A stretch of DNA of 64,000 nucleotides from Cytophagales bacterium (GCA_020402945.1 JADBYQ010000018.1:62001-126000); one strand, 5' to 3'; counted from the stretch's first letter, positions 30,933 to 39,805 are shown. The notes: a model not told the origin generated them from the letters alone. Made by a program: numbers and translations.

Positions 30933-31751
30933 CTAAGCCCCAACCAAAACCCTTGTCTGTTCTTTTCCAACTGTTTTCAGTTCATGCAAATGGTTTCTAT
31001 ACCAATTCACGCCCACCCATTTCTCGTTAATTTTTTTGAGTGTCGGTTCGTTTTCCAAAAGTTGAAGAATGTCGCTCAAGGAAAATTTTGGATTTATTGG
31101 ATATAGCCTTTCATAGACTTGCTTGATAAATTCATAGTCTTCCGGGTAGTCGATCGTCCAGCGGTGGCTCATCGAATAGTCGAGTCCGGTTTCCCAGGTT
31201 ACATTTCCAATTCTAAACTGGCTTGGGTTCTCCCACAGATAAGGAGTGGTGTGCTCTAGCTCCATAGTAGCCGTTGCATTTTCCCAGGCGAGTTCCAGCG
31301 CTGCAAACGACATCACTTCTACATCGTTTCCATCGGGAAACGTGGCAGGGTGGAGGTTGCTCACATAATCAAACTTGTTTTGGTTCAATAAATAAAAGCC
31401 AATTACACTATCGATTACTCCCGGGTCGATCAACGGACAGTCTGAAGGAATTTTTACTACCACGTCCGCCTTGTGTTTGATGGCAACCTGATAATGCCGA
31501 TCGAGTAAATCAGATTTGCTTCCTTGGTATACCTCCATCTGGTTTTGTTGGCACCATTCGACAATCTGTGCGTCTTCTTCACTTGTCGTGGTTGCTACCA
31601 CAATTTTTCCAATTCGTTTTGCCAACGAAACGCGTTCAATCATTCTGGCCAGCAGCGTATCCCCGAATAGCGGCAGTAACACTTTGCCAGGCAAACGAGT
31701 AGAGCTTGTGCGTGCCTGAATAACGGTGACAACACTCTTTTCGTGGGTCAT
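30933..31751 (-). CDS. SpsF-type cytidylyltransferase (acylneuraminate/KDO cytidylyltransferase family)
   Basis: The 272-residue nucleotidyltransferase has VTVIQARTSSTRLPGKVLLP at the N-terminus (nucleotide-binding loop with RLPGK), KIVVATTTSEED (about 49), VVKIPSDCPLIDPGVID (about 98-114, with the metal Asp) and FDYVSNLHPATFPDGNDVEV. This matches the SpsF branch of the CMP-sugar synthetase superfamily. It probably makes the CMP-activated form of the 3-deoxy keto acid produced by the NeuB and KdsC-type enzymes. Its ATG overlaps the stop of the upstream transferase gene (TGATG). Confidence 0.88.
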   Translation of the reverse strand: MTHEKSVVTVIQARTSSTRLPGKVLLPLFGDTLLARMIERVSLAKRIGKIVVATTTSEEDAQIVEWCQQNQMEVYQGSKSDLLDRHYQVAIKHKADVVVKIPSDCPLIDPGVIDSVIGFYLLNQNKFDYVSNLHPATFPDGNDVEVMSFAALELAWENATATMELEHTTPYLWENPSQFRIGNVTWETGLDYSMSHRWTIDYPEDYEFIKQVYERLYPINPKFSLSDILQLLENEPTLKKINEKWVGVNWYRNHLHELKTVGKEQTRVLVGA

Positions 31752-32800
31752 CAGCAGGCAATTTTTTGGTACGATGCCTCTACCGTTGGCAATTCTTGTG
31801 TCAAAAATTGACGTTTGTTTTTGTTCGTTTCAATGTAACGCCTACATACTTCGGCAATATGTTCAGCCGAACGGCCACCATTTTGAATAGGCGCTTTTTT
31901 ACGCAAATCATCAACATCAAAAAAGGAATGTACTTTTTTGCCCAATGCTATGCCTACATAAACAACCGTAGAATATTGTGTGATCAACTCTTCGCAATGA
32001 AAGATCATGTGGTTGATGTTGCCATCGGTATAGACCAAAGCTTCGGGTGCGTTTTCTCTTATTTCGCGAAGTGCCCTCTCTTTTCGCTCGTTAGGATGGA
32101 GCTTAAAGATTAACTGCCGTCCATTGGCGATGGCCACACATTTGCGAATAAACTGAGGACGGTTTTCAATACCAGTGCATTCTCTAATGTCAGAGGTAGC
32201 AACAAGAACAAAATGGCGATGGGGGAAAGAATTGTGCGCGAACGCCTCCACGTTGTCAAAATTAGGCATGCCGGTGACAATAAGTTTGGCCGGATCGGTA
32301 CCCAGTTTTTTGAAATGATCTTTATACCCTTCGCTGGCCACGCAATAAATATCACACAAATCGGAAGTGCCATTCAACGAAGTATTGAACGCCCAATAGC
32401 GTGGCATGTCTAGCCATTTCACCACCTTCGACCACGGTGTCAATCGGTCGGTCATGCCTTCCTGCACCCAAACTGTTTTCGTTTTACGAATGGATTTCGG
32501 CACCAACAAGTCGCTGCATACGACTGCTAAGTCGTAGTGATTGTTATAGACCAATTGTTGATAATCGTTCTTCAGGCCATTTTGCTGAAGGTATCTATCC
32601 GATGAATTTTTGAAGCCGCCCGACAAAATCGTATGGTCGGCCGCACCTGCTTTTACCAGCGATTGCAAAACAAAATTGTCGCTATAAAATTGACTGAAAT
32701 AACAATCGTACTCGGGAAGATGCGAGGCGATGGCGTGCATCTGGGTAACTTGGTTGTATGAGCCAACCGTAAACAAGATCTTCTTCACGTATCTTTCCAT
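31751..32800 (-). CDS. GT-B-like transferase, CDP-glycerol glycerophosphotransferase/epimerase-like
   Basis: The ATG at 32800 (MERYVKKILFTVGSYNQVTQ) is chosen over the longer frame from 32878. The protein has a two-domain GT-B-like pattern: an N-terminal Rossmann-type segment (KKILFTVGSYNQVTQMHAIASHL), a middle VQEGMTDRLTPWSK, and a C-terminal nucleotide/donor site with IFKLHPNERKERALREI (about 250) and ITQYSTVVYVGIALGKKV. This resembles family members annotated as CDP-glycerol glycerophosphotransferase-like or UDP-GlcNAc 2-epimerase-like. It is the first gene of the cluster. A transferase for the CMP-sugar or an epimerase role are both possible. Confidence 0.6.
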   Translation of the reverse strand: MERYVKKILFTVGSYNQVTQMHAIASHLPEYDCYFSQFYSDNFVLQSLVKAGAADHTILSGGFKNSSDRYLQQNGLKNDYQQLVYNNHYDLAVVCSDLLVPKSIRKTKTVWVQEGMTDRLTPWSKVVKWLDMPRYWAFNTSLNGTSDLCDIYCVASEGYKDHFKKLGTDPAKLIVTGMPNFDNVEAFAHNSFPHRHFVLVATSDIRECTGIENRPQFIRKCVAIANGRQLIFKLHPNERKERALREIRENAPEALVYTDGNINHMIFHCEELITQYSTVVYVGIALGKKVHSFFDVDDLRKKAPIQNGGRSAEHIAEVCRRYIETNKNKRQFLTQELPTVEASYQKIAC

Positions 32801-33299
32801 TTTACAATAATTAATACCGTGGAGCTGCCAAACAATCAGGTCAAACCAAAGATTCAATGCTTTGAGAGTGCGAGCCAACTGTTTTAATACAAACTACTTT
32901 GATTGATAAACGTTTGCACACGAAAAATATGCTATCAATGCGGATTAATTTTTCTCAAAAATATAACAAAAATGTTAATTCAAATTTTAGCGCACGTAAC
33001 CAAAAGGTTATGCTTTTAACATTGAATTAATAATGACTTAATGGGGTAGGGGAACTAAAACTTAGCTCTAAACACTTTAGAGCTTTTTTGTATTTCTAAA
33101 AAAGAGTGGGGTTTGTGAACGTCTAGGGGAGAGGCCTCTCTCGTTGCTTCCATTGACGCTCTTGAGCATCATATTAGTTGATTTCGTCTGGGAACTCAAT
33201 GTATTCTTCTTGCGACTGGCATTGAAAAAAACGTTTGATTTAAACTACAGAGTTGAAATACAAAAGGGGATTGTTTAGCTCTTAGTTTCAACTCAAAAG
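32801..33299. other. Gene-free region upstream of the sugar cluster
   Basis: No convincing coding frame is present. It contains a TAACC-AAAA-GGTTA hairpin (32998-33011), an intrinsic-terminator-like structure on the plus strand (33064-33090) and a 12-bp palindrome, GAGAGGCCTCTC (33129-33140). The promoter for the minus-strand sugar operon presumably lies here, but no clear TAnnTTTG box was identified. Confidence 0.5.
33064..33090 (+). terminator. Intrinsic terminator-like hairpin with no plus-strand gene before it
   Basis: AGCTCTAAA (33064-33072), loop CAC, TTTAGAGCT (33076-33084) are followed by a T run. The next plus-strand gene upstream is over 9 kb away, so it may end an unrecognised RNA or act on minus-strand transcripts. 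Confidence 0.6.
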
Positions 33300-33878
33300 T
33301 TACTTTATCCGTAAAGTATCTAGCTCGCTATCTTTCCATCTCCTTTTCGAAACGTCAAATGAAAACCGTTGGTCAGGAAATTCTATAAATCTGTCTTTCT
33401 GGAATTTAGAATAGTAAATAGTAAGGTCTTCTTTGTTGATCATTCGGGCAAACAAATACTTGCCTCGCTTCACCAAACTGTCTGCTGGCATTTTCCACAT
33501 CCTAAATACTTCCTCATAATAAACCAAGCTGTCTTGTTGATTTAACTTTACTTTGATCGCTATTCCTTCTTCCATCGGAGTGACGCTTCTCGCTTTACGA
33601 GCAACAAGCAATTGACAAGTATCATTCTCTTTGAAACAGAAAAGAATTTTTGATTCGTTGAAGGCCCTGTCGTAATACCAATTAAATTCAGAGTTAAACT
33701 TCGTTTTATGGCTCGCCTCTGGCGCAAGTTTGTTCGCATAGCGAACCATTTGCCTCAAGATTTGATTTTGTTTGTCAATGGGCAAACAATCACTTGAGCT
33801 ATATTTCTTATCTTTTGTAGCACACGCAATTATTAGCCCGAAAATGGATAGACAAAAGGCAAAAACTTTGAATTTCAT
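33300..33878 (-). CDS. Uncharacterised lipoprotein
   Basis: The 192-residue protein has a lipoprotein signal (MKFKVFAFCLSIFGLIIACA, Cys at about 19), so it is membrane anchored. The mature part has an early Cys in SDCLPI, is mixed alpha/beta and rich in charged residues, and has no motif I recognise. A second Cys pair (LFCFKENDTCQL, about 82-90) could form a disulfide. It is separated from the downstream TonB-associated lipoprotein gene by a strong terminator hairpin, so it is probably transcribed separately. Function is unknown. Confidence 0.65.
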   Translation of the reverse strand: MKFKVFAFCLSIFGLIIACATKDKKYSSSDCLPIDKQNQILRQMVRYANKLAPEASHKTKFNSEFNWYYDRAFNESKILFCFKENDTCQLLVARKARSVTPMEEGIAIKVKLNQQDSLVYYEEVFRMWKMPADSLVKRGKYLFARMINKEDLTIYYSKFQKDRFIEFPDQRFSFDVSKRRWKDSELDTLRIK

Positions 33879-33890
33879 AGAGATAAAAAA

Positions 33891-33917
33891 AACCCGGACA
33901 AATATCCGGGTTTTTTG
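33891..33917. terminator. Bidirectional intrinsic terminator
   Basis: AACCCGGA and TCCGGGTT arms (around ACAAATA) are flanked by an A run on the left and a T run on the right. On the minus strand it follows the gene ending at 33936. Confidence 0.85.
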
Positions 33918-33935
33918 TTTTAAAACGTATTCGAA

Positions 33936-35579
33936 TTAATACTGAGTAGTCTGAGGTGAGAAATTCACCCAAGTTTCACCTAACCATCCAATCGTAGTCC
34001 CGACAGCACCTCTGTAAGGAGTTTGTGTCAATCCGGCAGCTGTAAGGTCAATTGCGCCTGTGGCCAAAGTTGAATTGGTAGCCAATACAACAGTCGCTTT
34101 AGGATTGTTAATGTCTGCTGCGCCAGTTAAACCGGTAAACAATGTTGATAGATCAACCTTGTTCAAGGGGCTTTCGACCGTGTTGTCAGTTGCAAAATTG
34201 TCTACTACATAGCCCTTATCGGTAGTGCCAGATGTTGGTGTTAAAGCAGTTGCACTTACCGTACGAGCAATGTAGTTTCCTTTCACAACAGCGGCTGTAT
34301 TGGCACCTCCTCCGGAGCTATTGGTGAAACGGAAGGGGAAGTTGCCCGTAGTGCCGACTCCAACGAAGATAGAATTCCAGATTTGAAGCGCAGTGTTTCT
34401 GCGGATATGTGCTCCGTTTTGATAGTTTGCGCTGACGGCTCCATTGCTCAATGCTCCGCTACTTAATCGGGCATAAGCCAACGGGCCAAACGCAGTAACA
34501 TTAGCAAAAATGGCGGAAGTAAGTGGGGTATTGGTAGATCCATTGCCGTCATTATCTGACTCAAAAATATTTGATCCTGATTTGTCAGCAATATCTGGAT
34601 CACGGAAAGAAGCTGCGAATTGAACTTTTCCAGAATATCCGAAGTCGGTGTCAAAATCATCATCCCAACCTCTGTAGGCCACCAGATGAGTAGCGTTTAC
34701 TTTTCCACCAAACCACTCAAAGCTATCATCTCCAGAGTAAGAAACTTGCACGTGATCAAATTTTGTCCCGCTTCCCACGCTACCGAGAGTAATGCCATTC
34801 AATTCGTTATCTGTTGAAAGGGCGATTCCAGCAAATTCAACTCGAACATACGTAATAGTTCCAGAATTGTCATTATCTGCCGTACCACCGTATTGACCTA
34901 GAGTTCCTGCCGTAATGCCTTCAATATTCACGTTCGCACCTTGGTTATTAACTGCCCTCCCCAAAATAACTAAGCCACCCCAGTCGCCATAGTTTCTAAA
35001 TCCAGCGGGTGCAGATGATGTAAACACAATAGGCAACGCTGCGGTACCTGCAGCAATCAATTGAGATCCTCGCTCAATTATTAACGAACCTTTTGAAACC
35101 TTATCACCTAATACGATGGTACCAGGAGCGATGGTTAATTTCGCATTGTTGGTTACAAAAATGTTTCCTTTTAACAAATATTGTTTGTCATTTGCCCAAG
35201 ACACATCAGCAGTGATATTGGCATCCACAACTTGTATCGGTTTTATTGCAGTTGCCTCGTCAGCAGTTCTACCCTTTACATCGGTAACAATGAAAGTCAG
35301 AGAGGTTGAAGTACCCGTATAGTCGAAAGTATAGATATCAGATGTTTTATCGGCTGTATAGCTTTTTACATTGTCTCCTACCGTTACATCTTTCAAACCG
35401 GCAGGGGCAGTCACGGCAACTAAGAATTGAATTTTACCAGGGCTGGAGGCTACTATATCAACAGAAATCGTAGGACCAGCATACACAGGGTCTTTTTCCG
35501 AACAAGAAGAGAGCGTGAACGCAATTGCTGCTAGCCAGCAAAGCGAAATGGCAAACAAGTTTTTTGTAATTTTTTTCAT
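33936..35579 (-). CDS. Surface lipoprotein with parallel beta-helix-like repeats, TonB-receptor partner
   Basis: The ATG at 35579 (MKKITKNLFAISLCWLAAIA) gives a lipoprotein signal with lipobox LSSC (Cys at about 25). After an N-terminal immunoglobulin-like segment (about 35-120) comes a long repeat-rich region of the pectate-lyase/beta-helix type (ITADVSWANDKQYLLKGNIF..., LTIAPGTIVLGDKV, WGGLVILGRA). Asp/Asn-rich segments (ESDNDGNGSTNT, DDDFDTDFGYSG) might bind calcium. Such proteins are often encoded directly after a TonB-dependent receptor in Bacteroidota and are sometimes mis-named multidrug transporters. It is likely an outer-membrane accessory lipoprotein for the neighbouring receptor. 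The ligand is unknown. Confidence 0.75.
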   Translation of the reverse strand: MKKITKNLFAISLCWLAAIAFTLSSCSEKDPVYAGPTISVDIVASSPGKIQFLVAVTAPAGLKDVTVGDNVKSYTADKTSDIYTFDYTGTSTSLTFIVTDVKGRTADEATAIKPIQVVDANITADVSWANDKQYLLKGNIFVTNNAKLTIAPGTIVLGDKVSKGSLIIERGSQLIAAGTAALPIVFTSSAPAGFRNYGDWGGLVILGRAVNNQGANVNIEGITAGTLGQYGGTADNDNSGTITYVRVEFAGIALSTDNELNGITLGSVGSGTKFDHVQVSYSGDDSFEWFGGKVNATHLVAYRGWDDDFDTDFGYSGKVQFAASFRDPDIADKSGSNIFESDNDGNGSTNTPLTSAIFANVTAFGPLAYARLSSGALSNGAVSANYQNGAHIRRNTALQIWNSIFVGVGTTGNFPFRFTNSSGGGANTAAVVKGNYIARTVSATALTPTSGTTDKGYVVDNFATDNTVESPLNKVDLSTLFTGLTGAADINNPKATVVLATNSTLATGAIDLTAAGLTQTPYRGAVGTTIGWLGETWVNFSPQTTQY

Positions 35580-35664
35580 GATTTTTGGTTTCATTTTATT
35601 TGCAAAAGTACCCTTAACACGTTAAGGTAATGTTACGTGACGGTTAAGATTGTATTTACAGAAA

Positions 35665-35692
35665 CAAAAAAGCGGATGTAAATCCGCTCTTT
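35665..35692 (-). terminator. Terminator between the TonB receptor and partner lipoprotein
   Basis: On the minus strand AGCGGAT-TTAC-ATCCGCT is followed by TTTTTTG (plus positions about 35688 down to 35665). It lies between the receptor stop (35713) and the lipoprotein start (35579), so it may reduce read-through and set the receptor:partner ratio. Confidence 0.8.
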
Positions 35693-35712
35693 TTCAATCA
35701 ATTAGCTTTCGA

Positions 35713-38571
35713 TTACCACACCTTGTAAGTGAACCCCAGTGTGATGTATTGGCCGGGTCTATAGACTTGAATCGGGTCATCAAATCCGGTTATCTGTTTG
35801 TCACTGTTTGTATCTTGAATCAACTGATATTTTTCATTTAAAATATCTTGAATGCCAAGTTTCGCGTTGAATTTTCTTCCAAAATCCTTCGAAATAGTCA
35901 AGTCAATTTGGTTACGAGGCATTTCATATTGAGTGGGGTTCAAGGAATTGCCAGACTGCTGATTGAAATCACCAATCGCAAAAATCCGCTTTCCGAAAAC
36001 ATTATAAGCCACATTTACTTGAATACCTCTTTCAATGTTGTTATACAAAAGACCACCATTGATCACATACGGAGATTGGCCTTGCATCGCCCTTTCCTTA
36101 TCTTGATTAGATGCCCTGGCTGGTAACGTAACCATGCTTTCTATTACTGCCGCGTTGAATACCATACTCAATTTATCAAAAAAACCACTTTTGGTCATGC
36201 CATTTAAGGATTTTCTAAAATCAACTTCTGCTCCAAAACTAGTTGCTGTTTCAGCATTAATAAATGTGTAGATAATATTTGACCCTTGCTGAAGGCGGCT
36301 TTCAATCGGGTTTATAAAATGCTTGTAAAAAACCCCGAACGAAATATTCTCAGATGCCGAAGGGTATTTCTCCCAGCGCAAATCGATATTGTGGATATCA
36401 GCTATTTTTAAACTGTCATAACCGTAGGTATTGGCATTTCTATCAAAGTCATAATAGTTAAATGGTGCCAACTCGCGAAACACGGGACGGTTAAGCGTTT
36501 TACTATAGGCCAATCTCACCAATGCTTTTTCAGAATAATTATACGAAAGATTTAAAAAAGGCAAGTAGCTTGTAATTGGGTTATCAACTTTTACTGGTCC
36601 TTTATCATCCGCGGAGTTCAACTTTTGCTGGTTGTATTCAACTCTTGCTCCAACGGTCATCTTAAACTTATCAATAGCTTTGAAGAAATTTAAATATCCC
36701 GCATGATAAATATTTTGGGCGGTATAGGCATCCGATGGGTTGGTGCCTTCATTGATAATCAACTTCGCATAATTGGTGCTGCCTGCCGCATCGTTCGGAT
36801 TGCCTAGGTTTGCTTGCGTATAGATTTGATCAAAGCCAACCTGATAAAATTCGGGAGGTAGTGCCTGATTGGGAAATGCTCCATACGAAAATGTGCGTGC
36901 GTTGAAACTGCGATCAGTTAGTGCACCATAATACCCAGCCGAAATTTTGGATTGTCTGTCTAGCTCTACATTTGGATTGAGTTTGTAATCCAGATTGATT
37001 GAAAAGCTATGAACCTTCTCATTTAAGTTCGAAAAGAAACGTCCATCGGCTGCATTACCCGCCGTTGACGCCACAATTGAGAACGGATCTGTAGAACCAA
37101 TTGACCGTTGTGATCTAATTCTTCTATAGTCAGGTTGATTTCCGTCTGTGTTAGAAAACCCATATACCCAATTCAAGTTGATCCGATCCGAAAAACTGTG
37201 CTTGCCGCTAAATTGACCAGAGTAAATGGAACGTTCAGTATAATTTAACCCTAAATTGTTAACATCTAGATTCAGAATATCTTCTTGACCTGTTCTAGCA
37301 GTGACTTGGCTAGTTCCCTGTTGATTGTAGAGATTTCTAAATTCAAAAATATGGGAGGGATTAACTTGTAAAATAAAGTTACTGATCACTCCTATTCTTG
37401 CATTGGTTGCATCTCTATTGTCTTTGTAGATGTATCTTCTGCTTGGGTTTGTGCCTACTTGCGAGTTGTATGCTTCATAATAGTAGTTCTCCTGTTGCAA
37501 CCGCTGGCGAATATTTGAAAAACTCAACGAGGTGGTGTTTCCAAGTTTCATCTTACCGATTGACCCAGATTTAGAGAAATTAATAGTCGTCCTTAAGTCA
37601 GGAGCTGCGGTCCCTTGAATGGCCGCCCAATTGTTGTTAAGACTTGTTCCAGCGTTAGCAATAATTGTTCTGTTTCTGAAAGAGGATAAATCCTTTGTGT
37701 AAACGGAAAGGTTATTTGACGGGAATGAACTTGGTAAGCTTCTATAGTTATTGTCAAAACCTAACCAATCAGTGTTGCTGCCGCGCTCTGTATTGAAATT
37801 CTCAAATGTAGTGCCCGCCCGAAAACCAGTTGTGAAATTTACTGAAAGCTCATTTTCATCAATCACGCTCTTGGTAGCAATATTGATTACAGCTCCTGCA
37901 AAATCCCCAGGTAAATCAGCACCACCTGATTTGTAGACTAGCATACGGTCAATCATATTGCTGGGAATCAAGTCAAAAGCAAACGCTCTTGAGTCTACTT
38001 CAGTGCTCGGTGCAATCACACCGTTTAACAATACGGTGCTGTAACGCTCACTGAGTCCACGGACGTTTACGAACTTGTTGTTTAAAATAGTAACGCCTGG
38101 AATGCGTTTTACTACCTGCGCTGCGTCTCTGTCCTGAGACATTGAAATTTGTTGTGCCGAAATTCCAACTACCACCAACTGGCTCGTTTTAATTTCACTT
38201 ACGATTGAGATTTCAGTGTCGCTTTGTCCCTTGGTTGTTATAGTCACTGATTCTAATTCAAGGGCATCCTCTTCAATACCTGTGTTCAAGACTGTAATTT
38301 GATCCGGGTACACTTCTACATTTGGAATAACCTTAGTTTTATAGGAAACGTATGTGATCTGAATGTTATACTTTCCGGCTTTAACTTTAGGGATTACGTA
38401 ATTACCATCTACATCCGTAGATGCTCCAATGGTTGTTCCTTCTATGACAACGTTTCCTCCGATAATCCCCTCCCCGGTTTTTTCATCTTTTATCTTTCCT
38501 TTAATTGTTCCAATCTGAGAAAAAGCAATTTGAGAAAGAACCATTAAAGCCAAAAAGTAAATCTTTTGCAT
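35713..38571 (-). CDS. TonB-dependent outer membrane receptor
   Basis: The protein is about 952 residues from ATG 38571 (MQKIYFLALMVLSQIAFSQ, signal peptide). The domain order is an N-terminal carboxypeptidase-regulatory-like beta sandwich (about 20-105: IGTIKGKIKDEKTGEGIIGG, GNYVIPKVKAGKYNIQI), a TonB plug (about 125-240: KRIPGVTILNNKFVNVRGLSE, LPGDFAGAVINIATKS) and a beta barrel ending in the aromatic YITLGFTYKVW. It is not a SusC-type receptor with a SusD partner; the next gene is a beta-helix lipoprotein instead. Two inverted repeats lie upstream (38730-38773). The substrate is unknown; metal complexes or small organics are usual for such pairs. Confidence 0.92.
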   Translation of the reverse strand: MQKIYFLALMVLSQIAFSQIGTIKGKIKDEKTGEGIIGGNVVIEGTTIGASTDVDGNYVIPKVKAGKYNIQITYVSYKTKVIPNVEVYPDQITVLNTGIEEDALELESVTITTKGQSDTEISIVSEIKTSQLVVVGISAQQISMSQDRDAAQVVKRIPGVTILNNKFVNVRGLSERYSTVLLNGVIAPSTEVDSRAFAFDLIPSNMIDRMLVYKSGGADLPGDFAGAVINIATKSVIDENELSVNFTTGFRAGTTFENFNTERGSNTDWLGFDNNYRSLPSSFPSNNLSVYTKDLSSFRNRTIIANAGTSLNNNWAAIQGTAAPDLRTTINFSKSGSIGKMKLGNTTSLSFSNIRQRLQQENYYYEAYNSQVGTNPSRRYIYKDNRDATNARIGVISNFILQVNPSHIFEFRNLYNQQGTSQVTARTGQEDILNLDVNNLGLNYTERSIYSGQFSGKHSFSDRINLNWVYGFSNTDGNQPDYRRIRSQRSIGSTDPFSIVASTAGNAADGRFFSNLNEKVHSFSINLDYKLNPNVELDRQSKISAGYYGALTDRSFNARTFSYGAFPNQALPPEFYQVGFDQIYTQANLGNPNDAAGSTNYAKLIINEGTNPSDAYTAQNIYHAGYLNFFKAIDKFKMTVGARVEYNQQKLNSADDKGPVKVDNPITSYLPFLNLSYNYSEKALVRLAYSKTLNRPVFRELAPFNYYDFDRNANTYGYDSLKIADIHNIDLRWEKYPSASENISFGVFYKHFINPIESRLQQGSNIIYTFINAETATSFGAEVDFRKSLNGMTKSGFFDKLSMVFNAAVIESMVTLPARASNQDKERAMQGQSPYVINGGLLYNNIERGIQVNVAYNVFGKRIFAIGDFNQQSGNSLNPTQYEMPRNQIDLTISKDFGRKFNAKLGIQDILNEKYQLIQDTNSDKQITGFDDPIQVYRPGQYITLGFTYKVW

Positions 38572-38934
38572 AACTATTTTTTTGTACAAAGGTCGCTCGG
38601 CCATGTTACTTGATGTGGTCGGTAGTGTTATGAAATTGTTAAGCCATAAAAGCTAATGAGTGTTAGCGATTTGTCTAGGCAGATTAAAAATTGTAGAAAG
38701 CGAGGCTTTGTGGCTTGAAATAGAATTAGTTATGCGAATTACGCGCATAACATTTTGTTTATGTTTACATAAAGTAGGTAATGTTTTGTTAATTTGAATT
38801 TCGAAATTCAAGATTCAAAAACGAGGTCAATTTTCTAACAAATCTTAAACCTTGAATTTTGAACTCAGCAGCTATCGTGCCACCTTGGTTTGCCGATCAA
38901 CAGTGCTTAACTTTACCATCACAAGCAAAAAGCT
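38572..38934. promoter_or_regulatory. Intergenic region with two inverted repeats between receptor and protease genes
   Basis: TTATGCG-aattacg-CGCATAA (38730-38750) and TTTATG-ttta-CATAAA (38758-38773) are perfect inverted repeats upstream of the receptor gene and could be regulator sites. The right part (38790-38870) contains dispersed gaattcaagattc/ttgaattttgaa-type repeats. No gene is seen here. Confidence 0.45.
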
Positions 38935-39363
38935 ATGGGTCTCGTAAAATCAACTGTGGAACTGATCAACTTAAGCGATAGGCATCTTGCCGAAGCAGGT
39001 TATATAAAGCCTGAACAAGTCAGAAAAATGTCTGTAAATGTAATGGTTGATAGTGGGGCAGTAATGTTAGCTATTAACGAAACCATAAAAAGCCAACTCG
39101 GGTTGAAAGTAAAGGAAAGGCAATCTTTCTCACTTGCCGATGGGCAAATAGTACAGTTAGACGTTGTGGGAGGATTGGAAGTTAAATTCAAAAATCGGTG
39201 GTGCGAAACAAATGCGATCGTTTTGAAAGGCGATACTGAGCCTTTGCTTGGTGTAGTGCCTATGGAGTTGATGGATTTGGTTATCTCTCCGTTCGACCAA
39301 ACCTTGGAAGTAAATCCGAAACATCCGATTAAGCCTCAGCATATTCTTGCTGGAATTAAATAA
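38935..39363 (+). CDS. Clan AA retropepsin-like aspartic protease
   Basis: The 142-residue protein has the retropepsin active-site motif VNVMVDSGAVMLAINETI (DSG at about 38-40) followed by LGLKVKERQSFSLADGQIVQL and the flap/second-strand region EPLLGVVPMELMDLVISP. This is the small clan AA family found in many bacteria, sometimes beside toxin-antitoxin genes; the substrate is generally unknown. A homodimer would be needed for activity because only one DSG is present. It is transcribed away from the TonB receptor, with dispersed TTGAATCTTGAA-type repeats on both sides. Confidence 0.85.
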   Translation: MGLVKSTVELINLSDRHLAEAGYIKPEQVRKMSVNVMVDSGAVMLAINETIKSQLGLKVKERQSFSLADGQIVQLDVVGGLEVKFKNRWCETNAIVLKGDTEPLLGVVPMELMDLVISPFDQTLEVNPKHPIKPQHILAGIK

Positions 39364-39374
39364 TCCAAAAATCA

Positions 39375-39470
39375 AGATTCAAAACTAATGAGCGTCCGGT
39401 TAGATGACCAGTGCTGTCTTTTTTTGAAGAATTGAATCTTGAACTTTGGATCTTGAATTATTTGCTTATT
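39375..39470. repeat. Dispersed TTGAATCTTGAA-type intergenic repeat
   Basis: tcaagattcaaaac (from 39369) and gaattgaatcttgaactttg then gatcttgaatt (about 39429-39459) form inverted arms around the end of the protease gene. Similar text occurs at 3143-3210 and 38797-38866. Confidence 0.5.
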
Positions 39471-39505
39471 GGCATTTTCTGCAACAGCGTTTTTACAGTT
39501 TTACG

Positions 39506-39805
39506 TTAAGCCCGAAAAGGTATTTTGTCGGGGTTTCTTCGCGCATCCGAAATAGTTAGAACGTAAATGTTCTTTTCATCAAACTTATAAAACAGAAAAT
39601 AGCCCCTTACCAATTTGGCTCGTACATGATCGGCAGAAGTCCGTCTTCCCAGATACGGGTTTTTAGAAAGCCATTTTGTTGCTTGATGAAAAAGTAGATT
39701 TAGCTTTTTGGGGTACGATTTGCTCTTATTTCTGTCGAGCCAGTAACGAAGGATGTCATCTTTTTCTACGGATGCTTTGATAGACCAGACTATTTTCCGA
39801 GCCAT
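39506..39805 (-). CDS. RelE/ParE-type toxin
   Basis: The 99-residue protein has the RelE/ParE fold pattern: KIVWSIKASVEKDDILRYWL, LNLLFHQATKWLSKNPYLGRRT, VRAKLVRGYFLFYKFDEKNIYVLTISDARRNPDKIP. The Arg/Asn-rich C-terminus (SDARRNPDKIPF) is typical of the Bacteroidota branch annotated as type II toxin-antitoxin RelE/ParE. It starts within the end of the upstream small gene (16-base overlap), the usual arrangement for an antitoxin-toxin pair. Whether it cuts mRNA (RelE-like) or inhibits gyrase (ParE-like) cannot be told. Confidence 0.85.
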   Translation of the reverse strand: MARKIVWSIKASVEKDDILRYWLDRNKSKSYPKKLNLLFHQATKWLSKNPYLGRRTSADHVRAKLVRGYFLFYKFDEKNIYVLTISDARRNPDKIPFRA

